A stretch of 52,282 bases of DNA from contig CAKUHA010000009.1 in the NCBI GenBank assembly GCA_934655755.1, positions 1-52,282 on the forward strand, read 5' to 3'. The notes beneath the pieces were generated by a model. It searched no databases. It was not told the DNA's origin and worked only from the letters and a program-made list of their open reading frames with translations. This DNA comes from an uncultured Collinsella sp. Its GTDB lineage: Bacteria > Actinomycetota > Coriobacteriia > Coriobacteriales > Coriobacteriaceae. Both the position numbers and the translations under genes were made by a program. Positions 42,642-50,588 of the stretch are shown one piece after another (the first letter of the stretch is position 1; every line of letters starts with the position of its first letter).

Positions 42642-42709
42642 AAAACGGGGCGCGGGACCGCGTGACCGGGCGCATATGGGCGTTGGTTGGCGGTCCTGCG
42701 TCCCGTTTT
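42642..42709. terminator. bidirectional terminator between convergent genes
   Basis: AAAACGGG...GGACCGC pairs with GCGGTCC...CCCGTTTT with small mismatches, giving a stem with A-tract on one side and T-tract on the other. It serves both the membrane protein gene and the cation-efflux gene. Confidence 0.75.
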
Positions 42710-42717
42710 GCTGTCGA

Positions 42718-43899
42718 TTACAGCTGCTCGGCTGGGCGGTCGGGCGAACTAAAACCCGAGTCGAACGTGACGACGCACGAGGCATCGGGCCGGCGCTCGT
42801 GCACGATGCGCGTGACGAGCTCCAGCAGCTCCTCGTCGGAAATGTCAAAGCCATCGGGGCGCACCAGGTCAAACGAAACGAAGCCGTCGTGCTCGTGCAG
42901 GTCATGGATGGAGAGCGCGGGGTCGATTTGCATGATGCCGCGTTTGACCCAGCCGCGCAGGTCGTCGCCGGTTGTGGCGATGGGGTCGCAGTGCAGCGTG
43001 ATGTCGATGCCCATCTGGCGCTTGATATCGTGCTCGATGGTATCCAGGATCTCGTGGTGCTCAAAGGCATCGCCCTCGCCGGGCATCTCCACGTGGGCGC
43101 TGGCAAATTGGCGACCGGGGCCGTAGTCGTGCACCATGAGGTCGTGCGTGCCCAGGACCTGCGGATACGACATGATCTTGTCGCGGATTTCCTGGACGAG
43201 CTTGGGGTCGGGCGCTTGTCCCAGCAGCGGGCTGATAGCGTCGCGCACCAGGCCCATGCCGCTGATGCAGATGAAGATGCCCACGCCTAGGCCCGCCCAG
43301 CCGTCGAGGTCAAAGCCGGTCGTCTGTGAAATAAGTGCTGCGGCAAGGACCGATCCCGAGGTGATGACGTCGTTTTTGGAGTCCTGCGCCGTAGCGATGA
43401 GCGTCTCGGAATCGATGCGGTTGCCCAGCGTGCGGTTGAACGCCGCCATCCAAAACTTGACGAGCATGGACAGGATAAGGGCGGCCATGGAGACCAGCGT
43501 GTAGGCGGTGGGCGAGGGCTTGATGATCTTGGTGACCGACTCGAGAATCAGGTTGATTCCGACGGCGCAAACGAGGACGGCGACAAACAGCCCTGCTAGG
43601 TACTCGTAGCGGCCGTGGCCATAAGGGTGCCCCTCGTCGGCCGGGCGGCTGGCAAGACGGAATCCGAGCAGGCTCACGATGTTGCTCGAGGCATCGGAGA
43701 GGTTGTTGAAGGCGTCGGCGACAAGCGACACGGAGCCCGCGAGCAGGCCCGCGATGCCTTTGGCCAGGCACAAGGTGATGTTGAGCCCAATGCAGATGAG
43801 GCTTGCGGCAAAGCCGGCGTTGGTGCGGCAGGAGGTATCGACCGGTTCGCTTTCGCTGCCGGGAACAAGCGTATGTACCAGCCGATTTACAAATAGCAT
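42718..43899 (-). CDS. cation diffusion facilitator family transporter
   Basis: This 393-residue transporter expels divalent metals in exchange for protons. Six helices occupy about residues 25-215. The metal site motifs are visible: DAFNNLSDASSN on helix 2 and HPYGHGRYEYL before helix 3, then SKNDVITS on helix 5. A C-terminal cytoplasmic domain and a further C-terminal region of about 90 residues (LHEHDGFVSFDLVRPDGFD) make it longer than the usual 300. The ATG at 43899 follows GAGGAC; in-frame codons further upstream would add a non-membrane, Arg-rich segment and are rejected. The metal (Mn, Zn, Fe or Co) cannot be told. Confidence 0.9.
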   Translation of the reverse strand: MLFVNRLVHTLVPGSESEPVDTSCRTNAGFAASLICIGLNITLCLAKGIAGLLAGSVSLVADAFNNLSDASSNIVSLLGFRLASRPADEGHPYGHGRYEYLAGLFVAVLVCAVGINLILESVTKIIKPSPTAYTLVSMAALILSMLVKFWMAAFNRTLGNRIDSETLIATAQDSKNDVITSGSVLAAALISQTTGFDLDGWAGLGVGIFICISGMGLVRDAISPLLGQAPDPKLVQEIRDKIMSYPQVLGTHDLMVHDYGPGRQFASAHVEMPGEGDAFEHHEILDTIEHDIKRQMGIDITLHCDPIATTGDDLRGWVKRGIMQIDPALSIHDLHEHDGFVSFDLVRPDGFDISDEELLELVTRIVHERRPDASCVVTFDSGFSSPDRPAEQL

Positions 43900-44161
43900 A
43901 ACGGTCGTCCTCACAATCACGTTTAAGGGGATAGTGTAGCTCGCACGGACGCGTTGCGGGTCGATGCTTAGAAAATGCAGCAATGGTCTGCCGATGCTAA
44001 CGGGCGTAGGGCGGAGACGAGCGGCTGTCCGCGCGGCTTCGAGCCCACTGCGCCTTCTCGTCCGTCCGAGTGCTCCATTTTGGGCCACATGGGTATGGGC
44101 ACGCGCCGATTTGCTCGACATACTTACTGTTGACAGCCCCTGTGCAAAGGAGGACGTTTCC
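43900..44161. promoter_or_regulatory. divergent promoter region, no clear elements
   Basis: This 262-base divergent gap between the cation-efflux gene and the double zinc-ribbon gene must hold both promoters. A TTGACA at 44130-44135 has no good -10 at the proper spacing. No palindrome or operator was recognised. Confidence 0.3.
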
Positions 44162-45499
44162 ATGGACGAGATGTTTGCCATTAAATGCCAAAATTGCGGC
44201 GGCCCCATGTATTCGCACCAGGCAAAACGCAGCTTTGAGTGCGCCTATTGCGGAACGGTTATTCCGTGGCAGGCGGATGCCGGGGAGCCCAAGAGTGCCC
44301 TGGGTATCCGTCATACGCCGCTGACGGTGGTGGACGGGCTGCTCAAGCTCACCCATGTGTCGCAGCTCGAGCGCCCGGAGGACCCGGACTGGTATTTCTT
44401 CAATTCGCACTGGCGCAATCAGTCGGTTTTGGAGCATCTGCTGTGGGAGGACCGCGGTACGGCACAGGAGTTCCAAGAGGCGACGCACGTGAGTATTCCC
44501 TGTCCCTTCTGCGGTGCGTCCTTTGAGGGCGAGTCCACTCAGCGTGTATTTGAGTGCCCGTCCTGCGGCAACAAGATCGGCGTCGCGGACTTGCTCAAAC
44601 CTGGCACGTTTAGCAAGCGCCTGACCATGGGCGTGGGTGCCGAGTACGTGCCAGAGCAGGGCATTCCGTGCGAGATATCACCGCAGCAGGCGCGCGCCAA
44701 CGCGCTGCAACTGGTGCGTCGGTACCCGGAAGCGTTTGCCGGACACGATGTGGAAGATGCGATCCAAAACGACATGATGCTCTTCTATTTCCCCATGGCG
44801 CTCGCGGACCTGCGCATGATGGCGTCCTTCCCGGGCAAGGGCCTGAGCAAGGAGACCCTGGTGTACTACGAGGTGCTTGATTGGGCATACCCCAGGGCCA
44901 ACTACCTGGACGTTCGCCTTATGGGCATTTTGGAGCCGTGGGACTTTGGCAAGGTTGGGCCGTTCGATCCCGCCATGCAGGAAGGAGACTTCCGCGTCGT
45001 CTCGGTCGATGCGTCCACCAAGGACCAGGTGGTTATTGACAAGCTAGCGCTCGACGTTGCGGGCAACGATGCCGAGGCGACCCTGGGGCTCAATAAAAAG
45101 AGCATCCGCACGTGGGCGCGCAAAGCCCGCAAGCACAAGGATGGTCTGGTGATGGTGCCGGTCTACTTTGTCGATCGCCCGGCAACGGACAGCCGCGACG
45201 GCGAGCAGGTGCGCATCGCCGTGAATGGCCAGACGGGTCGCGCGGCCGCGGTGGTGTTTAGCGACAAGCGCGAGACGCATATCGTGGCGCCGCTCAATCC
45301 GAGCGTGATGCTGTCGAGCGAAAGCACCGTGCACGCCACGCCCATCGAGGTCAAATACGTCAAATCGCCGTTCCTGTACCAGATCGTCCGCCGCGGAGGC
45401 GGCGAGCAACCGCGCCAGATTGCAGCTGCGGCCGAGGGCTCCTATCGAGAAGAAAAGCCCAAACGCAAGGGCCTGTTCGGTGCGATCTTTAGGAAGTAG
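44162..45499 (+). CDS. double zinc-ribbon protein, function unknown
   Basis: The 445-residue soluble protein has two zinc ribbons in its N-terminal third: CQNCGGPMYSHQAKRSFECAYCG at about 9-31 and CPFCGASF...CPSCGNKIG at about 115-140. The middle region is alpha/beta with no known motif. The C-terminus is basic (KPKRKGLFGAIFRK) and could touch membrane or nucleic acid. AAGGAGG lies eight bases before the ATG at 44162. The gene stands alone, divergent from the cation-efflux gene, and is followed by a strong terminator. Such zinc ribbons often mediate protein contacts; no specific role can be given. Confidence 0.75.
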   Translation: MDEMFAIKCQNCGGPMYSHQAKRSFECAYCGTVIPWQADAGEPKSALGIRHTPLTVVDGLLKLTHVSQLERPEDPDWYFFNSHWRNQSVLEHLLWEDRGTAQEFQEATHVSIPCPFCGASFEGESTQRVFECPSCGNKIGVADLLKPGTFSKRLTMGVGAEYVPEQGIPCEISPQQARANALQLVRRYPEAFAGHDVEDAIQNDMMLFYFPMALADLRMMASFPGKGLSKETLVYYEVLDWAYPRANYLDVRLMGILEPWDFGKVGPFDPAMQEGDFRVVSVDASTKDQVVIDKLALDVAGNDAEATLGLNKKSIRTWARKARKHKDGLVMVPVYFVDRPATDSRDGEQVRIAVNGQTGRAAAVVFSDKRETHIVAPLNPSVMLSSESTVHATPIEVKYVKSPFLYQIVRRGGGEQPRQIAAAAEGSYREEKPKRKGLFGAIFRK

Positions 45500-45510
45500 G
45501 GGAGCGGCGC

Positions 45511-45548
45511 GGGGCAGCTCGCGGGAGTGCGAGCTGCCCCGTTTTTGT
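45511..45548 (+). terminator. terminator after the double zinc-ribbon gene
   Basis: GCGGGGCAGCTCGC pairs with GCGAGCTGCCCCG around a GGGAGT loop, followed by TTTTTG. A strong rho-independent terminator. Confidence 0.85.
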
Positions 45549-45588
45549 GCGATACGGATGCTTCTCGAGATTTAGTTTGAGGGGCGCT

Positions 45589-46377
45589 CTAAAACAGGCA
45601 GCTCTCAATCAGCTCCTTGCCGCGCAGGGTGTCGATCCATTCCTGCGGGATGGCGTTCATGCTGTATGCTGTGCCCGCGAGGGCGCCGGCGACGGCTGCG
45701 GTGGTGTCGGTATCGTCGCCCAGGTTGACGGCGGTAAGCACGCAGTCTTCGTAGTTGGTGGTGTTCACAAAGCACCAGGTGGCGGCCTTGAGCGTGTCGC
45801 GCACGAAGCCGCCTGATCTTATTTCGTGCTCGGGTACGTCTTTCAGGTGGAGTACCCACGAGGGAAGCGCACCGTCCATCACGGCCCTCATCAGCTCGAC
45901 AAATATGACGCATGCGTCGGTTGACGTTCTGTGGGCGTGCGTTATCGCGGAGACCTCGCAGATCTCTTCGTCTGTCGCATCGGTGAACGCCAGGGGAGCG
46001 ATGCGCATGAGCGAGCCGTTGCCGTTATCGCACTCGCCGGAGCATCCTTTGCCGGTGCGCAGAGCGCGAGCGGTCGTGCCGCCGTAATCGAAAACGCCGT
46101 CGATCGTATACTCGCCACGGGCGATCCAGCCTACGAACTTGTCGCGCATGTCCGCAGTGTCGATGCGGCCGAACTCCCTAATCGAGTCGCAGGTGGCAAG
46201 CGTCATGGATGTATCGTCGCTCCAAGTACCGGCGGGCTGCTCATGCGTGCCGTAGCCGACCATGTCGGTGCATTCGAACGTGCCGCGGGGCCTGAACTCA
46301 TAAGGGACGCCCAATGCATCGCCAACAGCGAGCCCATAGATGCAGTCGCGCAGCGTTGCGTTTGATGTGTCTGCCAT
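45589..46377 (-). CDS. ADP-ribosylglycohydrolase family protein
   Basis: This 262-residue protein belongs to the DraG/ARH family, which removes ADP-ribose from proteins or small molecules. Metal-site motifs are present: GLAVGDALGVPYEF at the N-terminus, WSDDTSMTLATCDS, NGSLMRIAPLA in the middle, and NLGDDTDTTAAVAGALAG near the C-terminus. The Asp residues of SDDT and DDTDT bind the two magnesium ions. AAGGAG lies six bases before the ATG. There is no ADP-ribosyltransferase or nitrogenase gene nearby, so the substrate is unknown. Confidence 0.9.
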   Translation of the reverse strand: MADTSNATLRDCIYGLAVGDALGVPYEFRPRGTFECTDMVGYGTHEQPAGTWSDDTSMTLATCDSIREFGRIDTADMRDKFVGWIARGEYTIDGVFDYGGTTARALRTGKGCSGECDNGNGSLMRIAPLAFTDATDEEICEVSAITHAHRTSTDACVIFVELMRAVMDGALPSWVLHLKDVPEHEIRSGGFVRDTLKAATWCFVNTTNYEDCVLTAVNLGDDTDTTAAVAGALAGTAYSMNAIPQEWIDTLRGKELIESCLF

Positions 46378-46521
46378 GTTGGCTCCTTCTGTATCTGACG
46401 ATTAGAGGCGCGCCTAAGTGGCCTTCGACTGTGTTGAACTATCTTTTGATTCAACCATAAAACCTCGCGCGGACACGAATTGCCGTGCTGCCTGGCGCCT
46501 TCGCGAAGGTGACTCGGGGTG

Positions 46522-46552
46522 GTTAAAATGTGACCATAGAGACTGTTTTAAC
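46522..46552 (+). promoter_or_regulatory. GTTAAAA/TTTTAAC inverted repeat, operator candidate
   Basis: Seven-base perfect arms separated by 17 bases lie 22 bases before the ATG of the 89-residue protein. The spacing of about two helical turns suits a dimeric regulator. Only one copy is seen. Confidence 0.35.
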
Positions 46553-46573
46553 TCAACCCATGGAGTGACACGC

Positions 46574-46843
46574 ATGGACAACAATACCCTGCTGTTCCAA
46601 GACAAGGGCTCGGGCAGGTTTAAAGACGTTAAGATCTACCCTAACCGCATCGAGGTGCTCAAGAAGGGCGTTCTCGGTGGCAAGCACACCGAGATTGTCT
46701 ATCTCAAGGACATTACGGGGGTCAATAGGGTCAAGGGTCGCGACGTTTTCCTGCGCAATCGGCTGTTGACTGCCTGCACCTTCAGGCTCAGCAGTCGCGC
46801 GAAAGCCCAGGAATTCGTTAACGTGCTGAACTCGGCGATATGA
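46574..46843 (+). CDS. small PH-like domain protein
   Basis: The 89-residue protein has a pattern of beta strands followed by one C-terminal helix (SSRAKAQEFVNVLNSAI), as in bacterial PH-like domains. Segments such as FKDVKIYPNRIEVLKKGVLGGKHTEIVYLKDITGV suit an antiparallel sheet. GGAGTGA lies seven bases before the ATG. It is a single gene; the function is unknown and the fold call is by pattern only. Confidence 0.55.
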   Translation: MDNNTLLFQDKGSGRFKDVKIYPNRIEVLKKGVLGGKHTEIVYLKDITGVNRVKGRDVFLRNRLLTACTFRLSSRAKAQEFVNVLNSAI

Positions 46844-46896
46844 TTGATAGGATGCGCACTTGGCTATCGATGCCGTCCGTTGTCTTGCTTTTGACC

Positions 46897-47358
46897 CTAA
46901 CTTTTTGCGACGGCGCGCTTTGGTCTGCCTGCCTTCGGGGCGTCGGCCAGGCGCGTAGCGATACTGTCGACCGTGACATACGTGCGGCGTCCCTTACGGT
47001 AGCCCCTCAAGATACCCGAGTCGAGCATGTGCGTAATTCTGCTAGGGGAGACGGAGAGCCTTCGGGCGGCTTCTGCTGCCGAAACCGTTTCGCCTTCGAC
47101 GATGTAGCTTTCGTCGGTCGAAAAAGCGACCATCATGGAGAGTTCGCCGTCGGCGGGGTCATTGAACTGAGCTTCGGGCACCTTGAGCCCGTCTTTTAAA
47201 AGCGCGCCCACGTAGGTGCTTGCTGCATCAACTGCCTGCTCTGCCGCCTCGGCTATAGTCTCGCCGTAAGTAAAGCAGCCAGGCAAAGATGAGAACTCAA
47301 CGTCATATCCGCCTTCGGAATCGACTGTGAGAATTGCTTGGTAAACATAGGTCTTCAT
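46897..47358 (-). CDS. hicB: HicB family antitoxin with C-terminal HTH
   Basis: The 153-residue protein has an N-terminal HicB fold (YQAILTVDSEGGYDVEFSSL, then PGCFTYGETIAEAAEQAVDA) followed by a C-terminal helix-turn-helix of MerR/excisionase type (SAAEAARRLSVSPSRITHML). It should bind and inhibit HicA and repress its own promoter. The C-terminus is basic. It follows hicA after 26 bases in the usual toxin-first order. Confidence 0.85.
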   Translation of the reverse strand: MKTYVYQAILTVDSEGGYDVEFSSLPGCFTYGETIAEAAEQAVDAASTYVGALLKDGLKVPEAQFNDPADGELSMMVAFSTDESYIVEGETVSAAEAARRLSVSPSRITHMLDSGILRGYRKGRRTYVTVDSIATRLADAPKAGRPKRAVAKS

Positions 47359-47384
47359 TTAGATCATTCCTTACTGCTTCGGGC

Positions 47385-47573
47385 CTAGAGCCAACCGGCA
47401 ACCTTTGCAATCTTTCGGTACGTGCCTATCGGTATTTCTTTTTTGGAGGTCGGTACGCTGATTTGGATGCCGTCTTTGCGCACGACAACGTGGCTGCCTT
47501 TTCCGGTATAAAGCGTCCACCCTTCCTTTCGGAATCGTTTGAGCACCTGTGCGGGTTCCTGTTCTTTAGGCAT
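47385..47573 (-). CDS. hicA: HicA family mRNA interferase toxin
   Basis: The 62-residue protein has the double-stranded-RNA-binding-like HicA fold. The catalytic His is in GKGSHVVVRKDG, and the family ending IPIGTYRKIAKVAGW is intact. HicA cuts mRNA when free of HicB. AGGAGG lies four bases before the ATG. It is the first gene of the hicAB operon, and the sequence shows no disruption. Confidence 0.88.
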   Translation of the reverse strand: MPKEQEPAQVLKRFRKEGWTLYTGKGSHVVVRKDGIQISVPTSKKEIPIGTYRKIAKVAGWL

Positions 47574-47589
47574 GGGACCTCCTTTCGAT

Positions 47590-47646
47590 ACTCTAATTGT
47601 AAACTATTGATAATAATTGGCAATATAAATATCAAGTATTTATATT
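47590..47646 (-). promoter_or_regulatory. hicAB promoter and palindromic operator
   Basis: On the minus strand TTGCCA and TACAAT are 16 bases apart, about 25-50 bases before hicA. Just upstream, AATATAAATA and TATTTATATT form a perfect 10-bp palindrome around TCAAG (47622-47646). The HicB HTH would be the expected binder. The segment is strongly AT-rich. Confidence 0.5.
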
Positions 47647-47703
47647 TATGAAATAGTGTCTTGTGATTCTGCAAGCTAATGAACGGGAGCTGTTGGACAC
47701 AAA

Positions 47704-47740
47704 AACCGGGATGCAAGGAGTCGCACCTTGCATCCCGGTT
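47704..47740 (-). terminator. terminator after lipoprotein 1
   Basis: A perfect 15-bp stem (AACCGGGATGCAAGG and its complement) with a seven-base loop, followed on the minus strand by TTTTGTG. Confidence 0.85.
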
Positions 47741-47775
47741 GAGCTAAAACGCCGCTGCTGCATGCCGTTTGAGCT

Positions 47776-48369
47776 TTAGCGCTTGATCTCGATGTCGTCG
47801 AGCTTAACGTCCATTGCCTCGGTCTTGGCCTTCGCGATGTCATCGGCAAACTCAAGGGACTTCATCATGGTCTCGACGGCGTCCTTGTGCTCTTCGACGT
47901 TGTCGATGCGCACGTACACACTGCCGCCGCCCGCCTCGGTGAAGTACTCGGTCGTCACGCCGCCCGAATGAGTGTAGGAAGCGTTGCGCCAGGTCTTGCC
48001 GTTGTACTTGACGGGATCGTTCTCGGTCCACTCAAAGCTGGCATTCCATTTGGCCTCGTAGTCGAACAGCTCGTCGGCGTTCTTGTCGGGGTCGAAGACG
48101 GGGATGAAGCGGTCGCTGGCGTGCTCGCTCTCGGTGAATTTAAACTGGGCCCTGTCAGCGGTATCGCCGGCGACGTCGGTGATTTCGACGCCCTCGGGGA
48201 CCTCGACCTTAAACCAGATGAAGTCGGTCCTCATATCCACGGCTGGCTTTTCCGCGCCGCCGACACCGCCACTGCCGGCAGCGCCGCCGCTTCCGCCGCA
48301 GCCCACCAGGGCAACTGCGGCAAAGAGACTCAAGCAGAGGGTGAGAATCGCAAAGGCCTTCTTTTTCAT
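47776..48369 (-). CDS. lipoprotein 1 of a tandem paralogous pair
   Basis: The 197-residue protein has a lipoprotein signal peptide with lipobox LVGC (Cys24), so it should be anchored outside the membrane. A Gly/Ser linker follows. The mature part starts TDFIWFKVEVPEGVEITDVAG and ends with a helix and LDDIEIK. The second lipoprotein upstream shares this layout: the same signal peptide, the TDFIWFKVE opening, the GDPVxYNGxTW-like segment and the ending. They are a tandem duplication. No known domain was recognised. The gene has its own terminator. Confidence 0.8.
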   Translation of the reverse strand: MKKKAFAILTLCLSLFAAVALVGCGGSGGAAGSGGVGGAEKPAVDMRTDFIWFKVEVPEGVEITDVAGDTADRAQFKFTESEHASDRFIPVFDPDKNADELFDYEAKWNASFEWTENDPVKYNGKTWRNASYTHSGGVTTEYFTEAGGGSVYVRIDNVEEHKDAVETMMKSLEFADDIAKAKTEAMDVKLDDIEIKR

Positions 48370-48439
48370 GGTCGTGTCCTCCTCGATCTGTAACCGCCCA
48401 TGGATTACCTGCCTTTACTGTACGCGCGGGCTGCTCGCT

Positions 48440-48460
48440 AAGGTGGGCCATGTGTCCCAT
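48440..48460. repeat. 21-base direct repeat, copy 1, upstream of lipoprotein 1
   Basis: A 21-base stretch centred on GGGCCATGTGTCCC is repeated exactly at 49384-49404, upstream of the second lipoprotein. The core is an imperfect palindrome. This may be a shared regulatory site or a remnant of the duplication. Confidence 0.6.
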
Positions 48461-48512
48461 TCTGGGGGTCGGATTTGCGCCGATAAGTGGCAATATGCAC
48501 GGACGCAAAAGA

Positions 48513-48541
48513 GGGGAGGGCCGATGTTGCCGACCCTCCCC
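48513..48541 (-). terminator. terminator after lipoprotein 2
   Basis: GGGGAGGG and CCCTCCCC pair around a loop, followed on the minus strand by TCTTTTGCG. Confidence 0.7.
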
Positions 48542-48586
48542 GGGGTTGGGTGCCTGCGCTTTTAATGGAACGCGCGCGGGCACTTG

Positions 48587-49189
48587 CTACTTGATCTCGA
48601 TGCTCGAAATCTCGACGCTGCGTGCCTCCTTCACGGCTTCCTCCATGTCGTCGGGGAACTCGATGGAGTTGAGAAGTGCCTCGGCTTCTTTCTTATGCTG
48701 GTCGAAGTTCGGGATGAGGATATAGGCGCTTCCCGGCTCAACGTCGGTAAAGAGGTAGGTATAGGTACCGCCGTTGTCCTTGCACGTTCCGGAGAGCCAT
48801 GTCCTGCCGTTGTATTCGACGGGGTCGCCGTCTTCCCACTGGAACGTGCCAGTGTGCCTTTCGGCCTGCTCGGCAAAGGACTCTTCGGCCGTCATCTTCT
48901 CTTCCCAGACGGGGATGAATTGGTCGACCGTGGTGTTCTCGTTTTCGGGGAAGGTGAGATGGACTCTGTCGGCGTTCTTGCCGGCGGAGTCGCTGACGCC
49001 AACGCCCTCGGGCATCTCGACCTTAAACCAGATAAAGTCGGTCTTCTTAGCGACGGGGGCCTTTTCCTTGCTCTCGCCCTTGGCGGCGCTGCTGCCCCCG
49101 CCCGATGCGCTCCCGCCGCAGCCCACAAGGGCGAGCGCGGCAAAGAGGGCGATGAAAAGGGAAAGGATCGATAGAGTCTTTTTCTTCAT
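48587..49189 (-). CDS. lipoprotein 2 of a tandem paralogous pair
   Basis: The 200-residue protein has lipobox LVGC (Cys24), a Gly/Ser/Lys linker, and a mature domain opening KTDFIWFKVEMPEGVGVSD. Shared landmarks with lipoprotein 1 are FIWFKVE, the RFIPV/QFIPV segment, DPVEYNGRTW, and a C-terminal helix before ISSIEIK. The ATG at 49189 is chosen because AAGGAGG lies eight bases upstream and the signal peptide then starts at once. Function unknown. The copies have diverged clearly, so the duplication is not recent. Confidence 0.82.
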   Translation of the reverse strand: MKKKTLSILSLFIALFAALALVGCGGSASGGGSSAAKGESKEKAPVAKKTDFIWFKVEMPEGVGVSDSAGKNADRVHLTFPENENTTVDQFIPVWEEKMTAEESFAEQAERHTGTFQWEDGDPVEYNGRTWLSGTCKDNGGTYTYLFTDVEPGSAYILIPNFDQHKKEAEALLNSIEFPDDMEEAVKEARSVEISSIEIK

Positions 49190-49383
49190 GGTGGCGTCCT
49201 CCTTGTCTCTTGGTGACATCGCGGTGCCGCAGGGCGTCGGGGCGTTGTCTTCGTTTGCGGCGGATGTCTTTGCGTGTGGTGCGGCGATACCTCCGTTCGT
49301 GGTTTGTGACCGTTGCGCTGCCATGCCCCAACGGGTTCCTTACTTATAGATATGCCCCAGTTTGCGCTGCCGGGGAGTCTCGA

Positions 49384-49404
49384 AAGGTGGGCCATGTGTC
49401 CCAT
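49384..49404. repeat. 21-base direct repeat, copy 2
   Basis: Identical over 21 bases to 48440-48460 and in the same orientation. It lies about 195 bases upstream of lipoprotein 2, compared with about 70 for copy 1, so the spacing is not conserved. Confidence 0.6.
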
Positions 49405-49476
49405 GTTTGTGTGTGCGGGCTTGCCGCAAGGCGGGCCTGGCGCTGGGCAAGCGTGCGGCGTGGCTGATTCTCCCAA

Positions 49477-49488
49477 TGTTGCGCAACA
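49477..49488. promoter_or_regulatory. perfect palindrome TGTTGCGCAACA, second copy
   Basis: Identical to 39316-39327, including the preceding CAA. It lies 64 bases before the start of the 283-residue zinc-ribbon membrane protein. Confidence 0.55.
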
Positions 49489-49551
49489 GCGATGCCGGCT
49501 TAAGGTTTTAGACTTGGCTCTGATAAAGGCTAAACCACGAAAGGTCGAACG

Positions 49552-50403
49552 ATGTTCTGTCAAAAATGCGGACAGCAAGTTCCCGATGGATCGACGTTTT
49601 GCACGCATTGCGGGGCGTCTCTTGCGGGCGGCTCCGCACCGACGCTCGCGGCTGGCGCTCCGACTTCTGCACCCACGGCCGGCCCGGGCCTGACCCAGTC
49701 GATGCCGCCGGTCGCGCCCGCGCCTCAAAAGCCTAAGAGCAAAGCTCCGATCGTTATCGCGGTGGCGTGTGCCGCCGTGGTGCTTCTCGGGGGCGGCACG
49801 GTGTTTGCGCTCACGATGCTCAACGGGTCCAAGAGCTCCGACACGCAGATTTCGGTGATCGATACCGGGTCTTCGGACGAGAAAGACTCTTCTGCCAAGA
49901 AGAAGGATGACAAGTCCAAGGCCAAGGAGTCTTCGTCGTCGGATGACGAGGCTGTTCCCGAGGACGAATCGGCATACTACGGCTCGGGAGATTCGGACGA
50001 TTACCTAACCGACGTGCATACGTACACGAACGACATGCATCCTTATAGCATGTCGATTCCCAACCGTTTTGAGATGGAAGATACTCCCAGCGGCAGCAGC
50101 ACAAGGTACGAGGATCCGGAGACGGGTTTTGTGATCGGCCTGTCTGGCTTTGCTAACGTCAACGATGAAACCGCACACGAGATGTTCGTTGACAAGGATA
50201 CCTCGGGCAAGGCCGACCTCTATACCGCGGAGGGCGACAACTGGTACGTGGTTTCGTGGCGCGAGGGCGATACGATTACGTACACAAAGACGATCGTCAC
50301 GGACTCGACGGTCGCCACGGCGTCTCTGGAGTACTCGACCGCGAACCGCGATATGGGGTCGAAGATCATCGACACGCTGCTGCCGACATTCCAGGTGGAC
50401 TAG
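49552..50403 (+). CDS. zinc-ribbon membrane-anchored protein, 283 aa
   Basis: The protein opens with a double-CxxC zinc ribbon (FCQKCGQQVPDGSTFCTHCG, residues 2-21). A Pro/Ala linker follows, then a transmembrane helix at about 66-89 and a Ser/Asp/Lys-rich stretch (100-150). The outer domain at about 160-283 has the look of a small beta-rich fold (MHPYSMSIPNRFEMEDTPSG). The N-terminal module matches the 612-residue protein at 39.4 kb nearly residue for residue. AAAGG lies seven bases before the ATG. Function unknown. Confidence 0.75.
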   Translation: MFCQKCGQQVPDGSTFCTHCGASLAGGSAPTLAAGAPTSAPTAGPGLTQSMPPVAPAPQKPKSKAPIVIAVACAAVVLLGGGTVFALTMLNGSKSSDTQISVIDTGSSDEKDSSAKKKDDKSKAKESSSSDDEAVPEDESAYYGSGDSDDYLTDVHTYTNDMHPYSMSIPNRFEMEDTPSGSSTRYEDPETGFVIGLSGFANVNDETAHEMFVDKDTSGKADLYTAEGDNWYVVSWREGDTITYTKTIVTDSTVATASLEYSTANRDMGSKIIDTLLPTFQVD

Positions 50404-50500
50404 GCCCTCGTGCCTATAGCCGGCAATCGGAAACACCGATAGCCAGAGCTCCTGACAGCCTTTGTCTTATGGGTTAGACTGGGCTTCGATAAAACCGATG

Positions 50501-50540
50501 AATGGGACAACCGCTTCCTGGCGTCGTTGTCCCATTTTTA
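50501..50540 (+). terminator. terminator before fchA
   Basis: AATGGGACAAC and GTTGTCCCATT pair around a 14-base loop, followed by TTTA. It lies about 100 bases after the zinc-ribbon gene. Confidence 0.75.
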
Positions 50541-50588
50541 TTACGCGTGCCGCCCGTGGTGGTCGGCACGGTGGGCTGAGGTGTTTCG

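Larger units (their letters stand above)
49190..49551. promoter_or_regulatory. divergent region with two shared sequence elements
   Basis: This 362-base gap holds the second copy of the 21-base repeat (49384-49404) and the TGTTGCGCAACA palindrome (49477-49488). Promoters for both flanking genes must lie here, but no strong -35/-10 pair stands out. Open frames in the gap have no recognisable product. Confidence 0.4.

Noticed and set aside
49544..49560. GAACGATGTTC near the start of the 283-aa zinc-ribbon gene as a LexA box
   Set aside because: The half-sites are spaced by three bases, not four, and overlap the start codon. It does not fit the GAACN4GTTC consensus.
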